A DNA stretch of 54,305 bases from an uncultured Blautia sp. (GTDB taxonomy: Bacteria; Bacillota; Clostridia; Lachnospirales; Lachnospiraceae). Where the stretch lies: NCBI GenBank assembly GCA_900539145.1, contig UQAX01000014.1, forward strand, positions 1 through 54,305. Reading direction: 5' to 3'. Made by a program: the position numbers and the translations under genes. Shown one piece after another: positions 34,418 through 43,125 of the stretch. How positions within the stretch are numbered: position 1 is the first letter of the stretch; each line of letters opens with the position of its first letter. Below the pieces are notes generated by a model. That model had not been told where the DNA came from and made no database searches. It was given only the letters and a program-made list of their open reading frames with translations.

Positions 34418-35740
34418 TTACTGAACAATTCTTCTAACCGCAATCGGTGATCTGTATAACGCGTTTGCAGTATATTTAATACCGCCCTTTGGATATGGAG
34501 CGCTGTTGGAAGCATGTACAATTCCACCATCTCCTGTAAGGATTGCCACATGTCCCGGGTATACGATTAAGTCTCCTGCACGATGCTGAGAATAATCAAT
34601 TCTTACACCGGAACTTGCCTGTGCACCACTTGTACGTGGCAGGCTGTATCCGAAGTGTCCGTAAATCTGCTGTGTAAATCCAGAACAGTCAATACCGTTT
34701 GTTAAGCTGTTTCCGCCGTATACATAAGGATTTCCGATAAACTGTTTTGCATACGCTACAACTGCTTCACCTGTTGCACCATTGTAAGATGGTGTGGACG
34801 GAGTTGACGGTTTAGATGGTTTTTCTGCTTCCGGTTTAGAACTTCCGCCACCGTTGCTTGGCTTGTTGCTACTTGGTTTATTATTGGTATTGCCGCTGTT
34901 GTTATTTGATGGTTTGTTATTATTGCTGTTATTGTTACTATTATTATTGTTGTTATTATTTTTATTCTGTTCTGCTTCTTTCTGCTGTTTTTCCTGTTCT
35001 TTTCTTGCAGCTTCTTCCTGTGCCTGAATTTGTTCAAGCTCTGCTGTCTGCTGTGCAATCAGGTTTTTATATTCTTCAGCCTGTGCCTTCACATTTGCAA
35101 TCTGCGCTTCATAATCAGATGCGTTTGCTTTTAAGTCGTCAATCTTAGTCTGAAGAGCGCCTTTCATGCCTTCCTGTTCTTCTTTGGCAGTTTCCAATTC
35201 AGATTTTTCATTTTCTAATTTTTCTTCTAAATCTTTAACTTCCTGAACAGCTTCTTTCATCTCTTTCAGCTCTGCTCTGTCATAAGCGTACATTTTTTCT
35301 GTGTTTTCCACTTTGGATAACATAGATGCAATGCTGTCAGACTCTAATAAAATCTGTGCCCAAGCATCACTTCCGCCATTTTCATACATGTACTGAATTC
35401 TCTTTTTCATTGCTTCGTACTGTTCGTCTCTGTCCTGCTCTGCCTGTACAAGGTCTTCTTTTGTCTTTTCGATTTCTGCTTCTTTATCTGTAATTTCTCC
35501 TGCAAGAATGTCAATCTGAGAAAGAACGTCTACTAATTCCTGTTCAGAGGAACTAATCTGTCCCATAATAGCGCCTTTTTGTTCTTCAAGACTGTTTGCT
35601 TTTGCTTCTGCTTCTGAAAGTTTATTCTGAGTTTCTGATTTCTGAGCCTGTACATCATCTTTTCTTGCAGCGGAAACTGGAAGAATTTGTGTTGCTGCCA
35701 TAGCAAAAATCAATGACAGACATGCTAATCTTTTTTTCAT
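34418..35740 (-). CDS. Secreted coiled-coil NlpC/P60 peptidoglycan hydrolase (CwlO-like)
   Basis: A 440-residue exported protein: signal peptide (1-24, ending VSAA), a long coiled-coil region (about 28-245), an Asn/Ser/Pro-rich linker (about 255-318), and a C-terminal NlpC/P60 domain with Cys352 (GIDCSGF), His397 (YPGHVAIL) and His409 (HASN). It should cut the D-Glu to diamino-acid bond in wall stem peptides; the coiled coil is the part that contacts FtsEX in CwlO-like enzymes. The linker is encoded by runs of AAT/AAC triplets. A good promoter precedes it and a terminator follows, so it is monocistronic. Confidence 0.92.
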   Translation of the reverse strand: MKKRLACLSLIFAMAATQILPVSAARKDDVQAQKSETQNKLSEAEAKANSLEEQKGAIMGQISSSEQELVDVLSQIDILAGEITDKEAEIEKTKEDLVQAEQDRDEQYEAMKKRIQYMYENGGSDAWAQILLESDSIASMLSKVENTEKMYAYDRAELKEMKEAVQEVKDLEEKLENEKSELETAKEEQEGMKGALQTKIDDLKANASDYEAQIANVKAQAEEYKNLIAQQTAELEQIQAQEEAARKEQEKQQKEAEQNKNNNNNNNSNNNSNNNKPSNNNSGNTNNKPSSNKPSNGGGSSKPEAEKPSKPSTPSTPSYNGATGEAVVAYAKQFIGNPYVYGGNSLTNGIDCSGFTQQIYGHFGYSLPRTSGAQASSGVRIDYSQHRAGDLIVYPGHVAILTGDGGIVHASNSAPYPKGGIKYTANALYRSPIAVRRIVQ

Positions 35741-35827
35741 ACTTTTATGTACCTCTCCAATAACAATTTTATACTTACTTTTTTAATATCTGTAACATTT
35801 CTGAAACATTTTTCGAACTTCCTGTAT

Positions 35828-35856
35828 ATAATAGCATAATTTTTTTCCCTTGGCAA
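35828..35856 (-). promoter_or_regulatory. Promoter of the NlpC/P60 gene
   Basis: On the minus strand TTGCCA (35851-35856), 17-bp spacer and TATTAT (35828-35833). The leader to the start codon is about 80 nt with no clear structure. The remainder of the gap to 36006 carries the AT-rich promoter region of the PsiE-like gene, without boxes I can fix. Confidence 0.65.
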
Positions 35857-36006
35857 GTGTGAAGTTGGGATTTTTTAAATTTGTATTACAAATTTTTTCC
35901 CGGTTTTTCAATCTTTTCTTCGGTTTTTCGGGGATTTATGATATGATAAAACTATGGAATTGTTACAAATCTTTAAAGAACGAAATTACGATATGAAAGG
36001 AGAACC

Positions 36007-36411
36007 ATGAAACGAAAACTAAATGAAATTATCTATACCATATCCAGGTACACCGAAATCGTTTTATCTGCGGTCATGCTTCTGGTAATTATTACATTAA
36101 TTATTCCCATGCTTTATAATTTTATCCGTATTCCGCTTTTGGATATCAGCCCGGAACAATTTACCGAATTTTTGGGAAATGCGCTGACACTTCTCATTGG
36201 TGTAGAATTCGTAAAAATGTTGGCAAAGCATACGGCTGAAAATCTTCTGGAGGTTTTAATGTTTGCCATTGCAAGGCAAATGGTAGTCGAACACCTTAAT
36301 ATGGTAGAAACACTTATCGGCGTTGTGGCTATTGCCGTTATCTTTGCAATCCGTAAATATTTGCTTTTAAAAGCTCCGGAAAACAAAGAAAAAACTTACG
36401 ACAAACTTTAG
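36007..36411 (+). CDS. PsiE-like small membrane protein
   Basis: A 134-residue protein with about four membrane segments (18-40, 55-75, 80-100, 103-122). The GVEFVKMLAKH and VVAIAVIFAIRKYLL stretches match the phosphate-starvation-inducible PsiE family. Function is unknown even in model organisms, and no phosphate gene is nearby. GAAAGGAG supports the start. It is alone and is followed at once by a repeat element that likely ends the transcript. Confidence 0.72.
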   Translation: MKRKLNEIIYTISRYTEIVLSAVMLLVIITLIIPMLYNFIRIPLLDISPEQFTEFLGNALTLLIGVEFVKMLAKHTAENLLEVLMFAIARQMVVEHLNMVETLIGVVAIAVIFAIRKYLLLKAPENKEKTYDKL

Positions 36412-36413
36412 AA

Positions 36414-36559
36414 AGAGCTGTCACATTAAGAGCACTTTGAGATATCTATACATTTTTGGCGAATTTGTCGAGCACGCTTTGAGATTACAAGCTCAAAGTG
36501 AGCGCAGACTGAGCGCAAAACGTATAGATATCCTCGATGCGACTTAAAATGACAGCTCT
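36414..36559. repeat. Dispersed intergenic hairpin element, copy 3 (long form)
   Basis: Outer arms AGAGCTGTCACATTAAG (36414-36430) and CTTAAAATGACAGCTCT (36543-36559) enclose inner arms GATATCTATACA and TGTATAGATATC-like sequence (36441-36457 with 36517-36532). In the centre GAGCACGCTTTGAG pairs with CTCAAAGTGAGCGC. The core is nearly the same as copy 2 at 27671, but the outer arms differ in sequence while staying complementary. It fills the gap between the convergent PsiE-like and M18 genes. Confidence 0.78.
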
Positions 36560-36577
36560 ATATCTTTTATCTTATAT

Positions 36578-37846
36578 TTATGCAAATAATTTTGTTGCCG
36601 CTTTAATCAGATACTCAGTATCTTTTACTCCCACTGTTTCATAAGGAGAGTGCATTGCAAGCTGTGGAAGTCCGATATCCACTGCATTTAAAGCAACCTT
36701 TGTATTGGAAATATTTCCCAGTGTAGAACCGCCTAAAATATCGGAACGGTTGGTAAATGTCTGGAAAGGTACTTCCGCTTCATTACATAAATCTTTAAAC
36801 ATTGCAGCGGAAACGCCGTCAGTACAATATTTCTGATTTGCGCTGTGCTTAATTACAATTCCTTCATTTAAGTATGGGCGGTTTACAGGATCTGCCTTTT
36901 CTGTATAGTTTGGATGAACTGCATGAGCATTATCGGCAGAAACCATAAAGCTGTTGGCAAGATATCTTAAATAATTTTCATAGTCCTGTCCAAGAGCCTG
37001 ATTTGCACGAACCAATACATCATATAAGAAAGTAGATGCTGCACCCTGTTTTGTACCGCTTCCCACTTCTTCGTTATCAAGAACACAGTGTACTGCAATA
37101 TATTCTTTCTTTTCTCCCGCCAGAAAACCTTTTAAAGATGAAAATGCACACTGCAAATCATCTAATCTTCCGATAGAAACATATTCTTCATTTGCTCCCC
37201 ATACAGAACCTTTTTCTCTGTTATAAAGGAATAAATCGTGACCTAAAATATTTTCTTCTTTTACATCTGCTGCTTCAGCAATAGTTTTCATAAAAGTATC
37301 TTTTGCAGCAATATCTCCGAATAATGGAAGCAAATCCTTCTGTGCATTGTATTTGTACCCATCATTTACTTCTCTGTTCATGTGAATAGCAAGATTTGGG
37401 ATCATCAGTAAATCTCTGTCTACATCAACCAGCTTTGTCACCAGTTTTCCGTCTTCTTTTACAATCACACGGCCTGCTACAGAAAGAGGACGGTCAAACC
37501 ACGGAGCACAAATCATACCGCCGTAACGCTCTACATTTAACTTCACATATTTGTTATCCACTGTCATTTCCGGATTTTCTTTAATTTTAAAACATGGGGA
37601 GTCACTATGGCTTGCCATAATACGGAAGCCTTTTGCTTCTCCTTCCGGTACAGAAAATGCAATCAGAGAAGAGTCATTTCTTGTTACATAGTAATTTCCG
37701 CCCTTTTTAATTTCCCATTTATCAGCTTCCTTTAATTCTGTATAACCTTCTTTTTCCAGAATTTCTTTCATGGAAGCTACTGCATGAAAACAAGTTGGGC
37801 TTTTTTCGATAAACTGAATAAGTTCTTTTGCTGTTTCCTGATACAT
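36578..37846 (-). CDS. M18-family aspartyl aminopeptidase
   Basis: A 422-residue metallo-aminopeptidase of family M18, with metal-ligand blocks SHSDSPCFK, LDNEEVGSGTKQGA and SADNAHAVHPNY, and a C-terminal MHSPYE. It removes N-terminal, usually acidic, residues from peptides in the cytoplasm. ATG 37846 has TAAGGAGG upstream; the longer frame to 37900 does not. It follows the amino-acid permease in the same direction, a plausible peptide and amino-acid use pair. Confidence 0.92.
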   Translation of the reverse strand: MYQETAKELIQFIEKSPTCFHAVASMKEILEKEGYTELKEADKWEIKKGGNYYVTRNDSSLIAFSVPEGEAKGFRIMASHSDSPCFKIKENPEMTVDNKYVKLNVERYGGMICAPWFDRPLSVAGRVIVKEDGKLVTKLVDVDRDLLMIPNLAIHMNREVNDGYKYNAQKDLLPLFGDIAAKDTFMKTIAEAADVKEENILGHDLFLYNREKGSVWGANEEYVSIGRLDDLQCAFSSLKGFLAGEKKEYIAVHCVLDNEEVGSGTKQGAASTFLYDVLVRANQALGQDYENYLRYLANSFMVSADNAHAVHPNYTEKADPVNRPYLNEGIVIKHSANQKYCTDGVSAAMFKDLCNEAEVPFQTFTNRSDILGGSTLGNISNTKVALNAVDIGLPQLAMHSPYETVGVKDTEYLIKAATKLFA

Positions 37847-37872
37847 ATTTTTCCTCCTTATCTTATATACAT

Positions 37873-37901
37873 AGTGCCCGTACTCCTGAGAGCCGGGCAC
37901 T
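37873..37901 (-). terminator. Hairpin between permease and aminopeptidase genes
   Basis: AGTGCCCG (37873-37880) and CGGGCACT (37894-37901) form a GC-rich 8-bp stem. A T run is lacking, so it may be a weak terminator or processing site that lets some transcripts continue into the aminopeptidase gene. Confidence 0.45.
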
Positions 37902-37909
37902 ATTAAAAA

Positions 37910-39319
37910 TTATTTGTTTTTAGAACGTTTTGCAATAACCGGCATAATAAATCCGAGTCCGATTAATACGAATGGAGTTACAATATTCATTACTAACTGG
38001 AATGGATCTTCTGAGTAAATACCCATGATGCAGGCAAATGCTGTAAACGCAAAGCACCATACACCGAAGATAATACCAACTGTTTTATTCTTAACAAAAC
38101 GATATTCTGCATGGAATTTGTCTCCTGCTTTTTTCAATGCAATATATGCAACGAATACCCAGAGGTAACGCAGAGGCATACATACAGAGTTTACTTTTAC
38201 AAGCCATTTTACTAACACGTCTACACTTTCGATACCGAATGCAGGAACAATAATCAGTAAGGATACGATAACCATAACTAATTTATGTCCGTTTGTATAT
38301 GTGCCGTGTTTGTTCTGTTTAAACAGAGCTTTTGGAATGTAATTTTCATCAGCGCTGTCTAAAAGCATACGCAGAGGTGCGTCAATAGACAGGATTAATA
38401 CTGCAAACTGTCCGATTAAGTTTGTTAACGCATAAACTACTACAAAGAAATCACCAACATGGTAATATTCTCCTAATTTCTGGAATGCGTAGTAAGCACC
38501 GTTTGTCATAAGGTCCGGTGGAATATTATTGGAATCAAACATCATACCTAATGCGATTGTTCCTAATACTGCACATACGGTAACCATGATGGCAAGTGTA
38601 ATCATACCTCTTGAGAAATCTTTTGCAGGATTTTTCATCTTATTTACATAAGGTGAAATCTTCTCACATCCACCTACAGCAAATACCAGAATTGATAAGT
38701 TCAAGAAGAACTTGCTGTCAAATGTAGGCATGAAGGTCTCTACTGACCATTCGATGTCCATTACGTCTGCTCCTGTAATTGCAGGTGCAGCAATCATCAT
38801 AATGATGAAAAGAATAGACATGATAAACATTGTAGAGCCTGCAAGGGATGTCAGTTTGTTTAAAACGCCAATTCCCTTAGATGCAACCCATACAGCAAAC
38901 AGGAATAATGCAAGACAGATAACTGCCATTACTTTTACATCCATCTGACTGATACGTGCATCTCTGAAGATTGCCCAGCTTGTTGCAATAACTGCGCCGT
39001 TTGGTTTCTGTGAAATATATGGCATATGCACAATCCAGTAGGTCCATCCTGCCAGATAAGCCATTCTAGGTCCGATTGTTTCCAAAATCCAGGAGCTTAC
39101 ACCGCCGCCTGCTTCTTTGAAAGCACTCCCCATTTCACCAACCATTAACGCATATGGTACAAAATAAATGGCAAAAATTAATGCCCATGAAACAATTGCT
39201 TTTAATCCGCCGTATTCAGAAAAGCCGTTAATAACGTTTCCAAATCCCCATACTGTTGAAAAGGCCATAAAAGCAAGGCTGTACCACATGATTTTCTTTT
39301 CGCTTTTGTGGTTATTCAT
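37910..39319 (-). CDS. APC-family amino-acid permease
   Basis: A 469-residue transporter with about twelve membrane segments. The N-terminal SLAFMAFSTVWGFGNVINGF and GEMGSAFKEAGGGVSSWI stretches are the substrate and ion-site helices of the APC superfamily, near the glutamate:GABA antiporter and YjeM branches. The transported amino acid cannot be told. ATG 39319, with AAGGAG 8 nt before it, is preferred to the adjacent GTG 39322. Confidence 0.85.
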   Translation of the reverse strand: MNNHKSEKKIMWYSLAFMAFSTVWGFGNVINGFSEYGGLKAIVSWALIFAIYFVPYALMVGEMGSAFKEAGGGVSSWILETIGPRMAYLAGWTYWIVHMPYISQKPNGAVIATSWAIFRDARISQMDVKVMAVICLALFLFAVWVASKGIGVLNKLTSLAGSTMFIMSILFIIMMIAAPAITGADVMDIEWSVETFMPTFDSKFFLNLSILVFAVGGCEKISPYVNKMKNPAKDFSRGMITLAIMVTVCAVLGTIALGMMFDSNNIPPDLMTNGAYYAFQKLGEYYHVGDFFVVVYALTNLIGQFAVLILSIDAPLRMLLDSADENYIPKALFKQNKHGTYTNGHKLVMVIVSLLIIVPAFGIESVDVLVKWLVKVNSVCMPLRYLWVFVAYIALKKAGDKFHAEYRFVKNKTVGIIFGVWCFAFTAFACIMGIYSEDPFQLVMNIVTPFVLIGLGFIMPVIAKRSKNK

Positions 39320-39396
39320 CACTTCTTCTCCTTGTTTCTAATAATTTTTAGCGACTTCTTATTATACCTTTAAAAGCGTCAAATTTTTGTCAAATT

Positions 39397-41676
39397 TTAT
39401 TTTTCCAATAATCCCATGGCTATTTTCTCAGGAGTAATGGGCATTTCTTTTATGCGGAGTCCCACAGCATTGTAAACTGCATTGGCAATAGCCGGACACG
39501 GAGTATTGATAACGATTTCTCCTATGGATTTTGCCCCGAAAGGATGTGATTTTTCATAGCTTGGAGCAAATTCTACACGGATTTTCTTTACGTCCTGTCG
39601 ACATGGAATTTTATACTGCATAAAGGAATTGTTTCGCATCTGTCCTTTTTCGTTATACTGGATATCTTCGTATAAAGCCATTCCAATTCCCTGTGCAAGA
39701 CCGCCCTCGGTCTGTACTCTGGCAAGATTTGGATTGACAGGTGTTCCGCAGTCTACCACTGCCACGTAGTCTACCACTTCAATGCTTCCTGTCTCTTTAT
39801 CAATCTCTACCTCTGCCATGCCTGCCATAAACGGCGGCGGAGAAATTTTGGAGGAGCGGTTGACTGTTACATGAAGAGACTGATTATTTCCGCAAGTTCC
39901 TTTTACCGCAATCTCCTCTTTGGAAACTTCTCGTTCCCCATCCAGCGTATAAACTCTCTGTCCGTCAAATTCTGTTTTCTGTACGGGAACGCCTAAAATC
40001 TCTGCTCCGATTTCCTTAATTTTCTCACGAAGCTCTTTGCAGGCATCTGCCACTGCCATTCCCGTAACGTAGGTAGTTGCAGAAGCGTAAGAACCAGAGT
40101 CGTAAGGAGAAATATCCGTATCAACACCGAATACCACGATATTTTCCAGCTTTGTCTCTAAAATATCTGCCGCCATTTGTGCCAAAATGGTATCGCAGCC
40201 TGTTCCCATGTCCGTAGCTCCAAGGCTTAACGTATAGGACGCATCTTCTCCCATTTTAATGGTTGCTCCGCCTACGTCAACTCCTGCAATAGAAGAACCC
40301 TGCATAGCAAGAGCCGCCCCTACGCCACGGATTTTTCCGTCCTTTGTCTCATAGCAGGGATATTTTTTGTCCCAGCCTATCATCTCTTTTGCTTTTTCAA
40401 TACATTTATCCAAGGTACAGCTTGTAACCACGGGACTTCCGTCATATCCTACAAAAGCGTCTCCTTCTCTTGACACGTTTAACTCTCGAAAAGCAATGGG
40501 GTTCATGCCAATTTTTTCTGCCAGCTCGTCAATGGCTGACTCTACTGCAAAAATCCCCTGTGTTGCACCGTATCCACGATATGCTCCTGCTGACATGTGA
40601 TTTGTATATACCACATCATAAGTAAAGCGATATGCCTGTGTATTTCGGTACAGGCCCAGTGGTTTATGAGCAGATAAGCCTACGGTTGTAGGTCCATGCT
40701 CTCCGTAAGCTCCTGTATTGGAAAGCGTATAAATATCAATGGCTCTTAACAAGCCCTTTTCATCTGCTCCCAAACGCACCTTTACTTCCATCTCATGACG
40801 GGGAGAGGAACAAATCTGAGACTCATAGCGGGAGAAAATCATTTTCGCCGGCTTTCCTGTTTTTAAGGTCACAATCGCCGGATATACCTCTGCCACAGAA
40901 GTCTGTTTCGCTCCAAATCCACCTCCGATACGTGGTTTTATGACTCTTACCTTGGATGCGCCGATACCCAGCGCTCTTCCTAAAATTCTTCTTATATGGA
41001 AAGGAACCTGTGTGGACGCAACGACATTTAATCTGCCGAAATAGTCCAAATATGTATAGGCACGGAAGGTTTCCATCATTGCCTGCTGGTTTGCTTTTGT
41101 ATGATACGTTCCCTCTACTACATATTTACATTCCTTTAAAAGAGCCTCCACATCACCTTTGCTTTCCACACCGGACGCACAGAGATTGCGGTGATTGTCT
41201 GCGCCCACAGGAACCTTTGCCTCCCAGTTTTCTTCCGGATGTATGAGAATTTCGCTGTCCTTTGCTTTATGGAAATCCAATACAGGCTCTAAAATCTCAT
41301 ATTTTACTTTGATGAGTTTTAACGCCTTATCCACGGCTTTCTCATTTTCCCCGGCTACAATGGCTACTGCATCTCCCACAAATCTTAAATGCTTATCCAA
41401 AATTAAACGGTCATAGGGACTTAATTCCGGATAAGTCTGTCCCGCCATGGTAAAACGGTCTTGTGGTACGTCCTCATAAGTCAGAATACAGGCAATTCCC
41501 GGAACCTTTTTTGCTGCATCTGTTTTTATTTCTTCTATTCTTGCATGTGCGTGAGGGCTTCGCAACACCTTGACAATCAGACAATCTGCCGGAGCGATAT
41601 CGTCTGTATAAACCGGCTGCCCTGTAACTAACGCTTTTGCATCCTTTTTCTGTACAGATTGATTTACATAACTCAT
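39397..41676 (-). CDS. Xanthine dehydrogenase-family molybdenum subunit
   Basis: A 759-residue molybdopterin-binding subunit of the xanthine dehydrogenase family. It has the small N-terminal alpha/beta domain (about 15-125), cofactor motif GGGFGAKQ, GAYRGYGATQG, and the base-catalyst Glu in AKSIGEIVIN near the C-terminus. It hydroxylates a purine or another N-heterocycle using water. Whether the enzyme is selenium-dependent or acts on xanthine itself cannot be settled. It overlaps the iron-sulfur subunit gene by 4 nt, the last of three subunit genes. Confidence 0.88.
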   Translation of the reverse strand: MSYVNQSVQKKDAKALVTGQPVYTDDIAPADCLIVKVLRSPHAHARIEEIKTDAAKKVPGIACILTYEDVPQDRFTMAGQTYPELSPYDRLILDKHLRFVGDAVAIVAGENEKAVDKALKLIKVKYEILEPVLDFHKAKDSEILIHPEENWEAKVPVGADNHRNLCASGVESKGDVEALLKECKYVVEGTYHTKANQQAMMETFRAYTYLDYFGRLNVVASTQVPFHIRRILGRALGIGASKVRVIKPRIGGGFGAKQTSVAEVYPAIVTLKTGKPAKMIFSRYESQICSSPRHEMEVKVRLGADEKGLLRAIDIYTLSNTGAYGEHGPTTVGLSAHKPLGLYRNTQAYRFTYDVVYTNHMSAGAYRGYGATQGIFAVESAIDELAEKIGMNPIAFRELNVSREGDAFVGYDGSPVVTSCTLDKCIEKAKEMIGWDKKYPCYETKDGKIRGVGAALAMQGSSIAGVDVGGATIKMGEDASYTLSLGATDMGTGCDTILAQMAADILETKLENIVVFGVDTDISPYDSGSYASATTYVTGMAVADACKELREKIKEIGAEILGVPVQKTEFDGQRVYTLDGEREVSKEEIAVKGTCGNNQSLHVTVNRSSKISPPPFMAGMAEVEIDKETGSIEVVDYVAVVDCGTPVNPNLARVQTEGGLAQGIGMALYEDIQYNEKGQMRNNSFMQYKIPCRQDVKKIRVEFAPSYEKSHPFGAKSIGEIVINTPCPAIANAVYNAVGLRIKEMPITPEKIAMGLLEK

Positions 41677-42143
41677 GCTTCTTTTTTGCCCCCCTTCTTA
41701 TACTCTAAAAACTTCAAAATGCTTCTGGTCTGTCCCACAAATCCGGAACAGCGACAGAGATTTCCTGCCAGATATTCCAAAATTTCTTCTTCTGTGGGTT
41801 CTTCGATTTCCTCTAACATGGCAAATACATTCATAATAAAACCGGGATTACAAAATCCGCATTGTTCTGCTCCTTCATTGGCAAGAAAATCTCCAAATTC
41901 TTCGGCTTCCTTCTGCATGCCTTCCAAAGTGACAATTTCCTGTCCGTCTGCCTGTGCCGCCAGTATGGAGCAGGAAAGTACGGACTTTTTATTCATGAGA
42001 ACTGTACATAAGCCACAATTTGCTGTTTCGCATCCTCTTTTCACACTGTAACAGCCCTGTTCTCTTAACAAATCTAAAAGTATGGTATCTGCCTCTACTT
42101 CCGCTTTTATTTCTTTTCCGTTTAACTTAAATTTAATTTCCAT
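41673..42143 (-). CDS. Xanthine dehydrogenase-family 2Fe-2S subunit
   Basis: A 156-residue electron-transfer subunit. The plant-ferredoxin-type cluster uses Cys38, 43, 46 and 58 (RGCETANCGLCTV and LSC), and the second cluster uses EQCGFCNPGF and GNLCRCSGF, so both 2Fe-2S clusters are intact. It passes electrons from the molybdenum centre to FAD. It overlaps the FAD gene by 11 nt and has a GCAGGAGGGG site. Confidence 0.92.
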   Translation of the reverse strand: MEIKFKLNGKEIKAEVEADTILLDLLREQGCYSVKRGCETANCGLCTVLMNKKSVLSCSILAAQADGQEIVTLEGMQKEAEEFGDFLANEGAEQCGFCNPGFIMNVFAMLEEIEEPTEEEILEYLAGNLCRCSGFVGQTRSILKFLEYKKGGKKEA

Positions 42144-42951
42144 TTTCCCCTCCTGCTTTTAACAGCGCTCTTTTCACCAAAACCTGAACAAGAAGACTTC
42201 TGTACTCTTTGGAAGCTCTCATATTTCCTGCTGTTCTCACCTGTTCTTTGGCATAAAGGGCAAAGTCACAGGCTGCTTTTTCTTTTTCTGAAGCTTCCAT
42301 ATTCAGAAATCCTTTTAAAATATTTTCCTTATCCTCTACCAGTTTTGCTCTGAAAGGGCAAGCTCCCACTGCCACTTTTACATTTCCGTCTTCCTCTATG
42401 GAAACGGCACAGGTCAGTACAGGAAAATCTGTGCTGCTGTTCCTCTGGCTGATATATGCCATGCGAGCAGGCTTTTTCTTTACAATCAAACGCACCAAAA
42501 TATCTCTGTCCGGCTTTTCTGCTGCAAATTCTTTTAAAGAAATACGACCTCTTTTGTAAAGCTCCACTTCTGTATCCATTGCCAAAAACATGGTGAGCAC
42601 ATCGGAAAATCCGTATCTGCCGAAAATACTTCCTCCTACGGTAGCACGATTTCGAAACTGTACCCCTACAATATGGCGAAGACTTTCCTTCATTGCGCCG
42701 TCTGTATACGCTGCCAGCCCTTTATGTACTTCCAGCTCTCTTAAAGAAGTCATTGCCCCGATTTGAAATTCCTCTTCTGTTTCTTTGATTTCATTCAATC
42801 CCAGTTTTGACAAATCAATGGCTGTACCTACATTTCTGTTTCCCATTTTCAGCCATAACATTCCTCCTAATATGCAGGAGGACTTTTTTTGGTTTAATTC
42901 ATACGTTTCTTCCAGACTCTCAGGTCTTACATAATTTTTAATCTTTAACAT
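42133..42951 (-). CDS. Xanthine dehydrogenase-family FAD subunit
   Basis: A 272-residue FAD-binding subunit of the CoxM/XdhB type, with AMTSLRELEVH, the FAD pyrophosphate block FRNRATVGGSIFGRYGFSD (VGGSI) and a C-terminal CO-dehydrogenase flavoprotein domain. The usual central iron-sulfur Cys pair seen in some family members is not present. It is the first gene of the three-subunit operon, and its leader contains a terminator-like hairpin 20 nt before the start codon. Confidence 0.88.
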   Translation of the reverse strand: MLKIKNYVRPESLEETYELNQKKSSCILGGMLWLKMGNRNVGTAIDLSKLGLNEIKETEEEFQIGAMTSLRELEVHKGLAAYTDGAMKESLRHIVGVQFRNRATVGGSIFGRYGFSDVLTMFLAMDTEVELYKRGRISLKEFAAEKPDRDILVRLIVKKKPARMAYISQRNSSTDFPVLTCAVSIEEDGNVKVAVGACPFRAKLVEDKENILKGFLNMEASEKEKAACDFALYAKEQVRTAGNMRASKEYRSLLVQVLVKRALLKAGGENGN

Positions 42952-42971
42952 GTCTGCTCCTTCATCATAAT

Positions 42972-43051
42972 AAAAAGCACCGCCTACGCAGTGCTCCCCT
43001 TGTTGTGTTTCCCTTGAATTCAGTATAACACGGGCATTTTACAAGAAGCAA
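42972..43051 (-). promoter_or_regulatory. Promoter and terminator-like leader hairpin of the xdh-type operon
   Basis: On the minus strand TTGCTT (43046-43051), an 18-bp spacer and TATACT (43022-43027) form a promoter. The leader then contains the stem AGCACTGC / GCGGTGCT (42976-42995) with loop GTAG, followed by TTTTT, and only about 20 nt later the start codon. No gene on this strand lies upstream to be terminated, so the hairpin may be an attenuator or the end of a small RNA. No known riboswitch core is recognised. Confidence 0.55.
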
Positions 43052-43125
43052 GCTTTTTCTCTTTCCTTTTTCTCAAATTCGTATTAAAATCAAGGTACAG
43101 ATAACCATGAAGGAGAACAAAGGAA

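Noticed and set aside
34780..34980. A CRISPR or minisatellite array
   Set aside because: The repeats are in-frame AAT/AAC codons for an Asn-rich linker, with no spacer structure.
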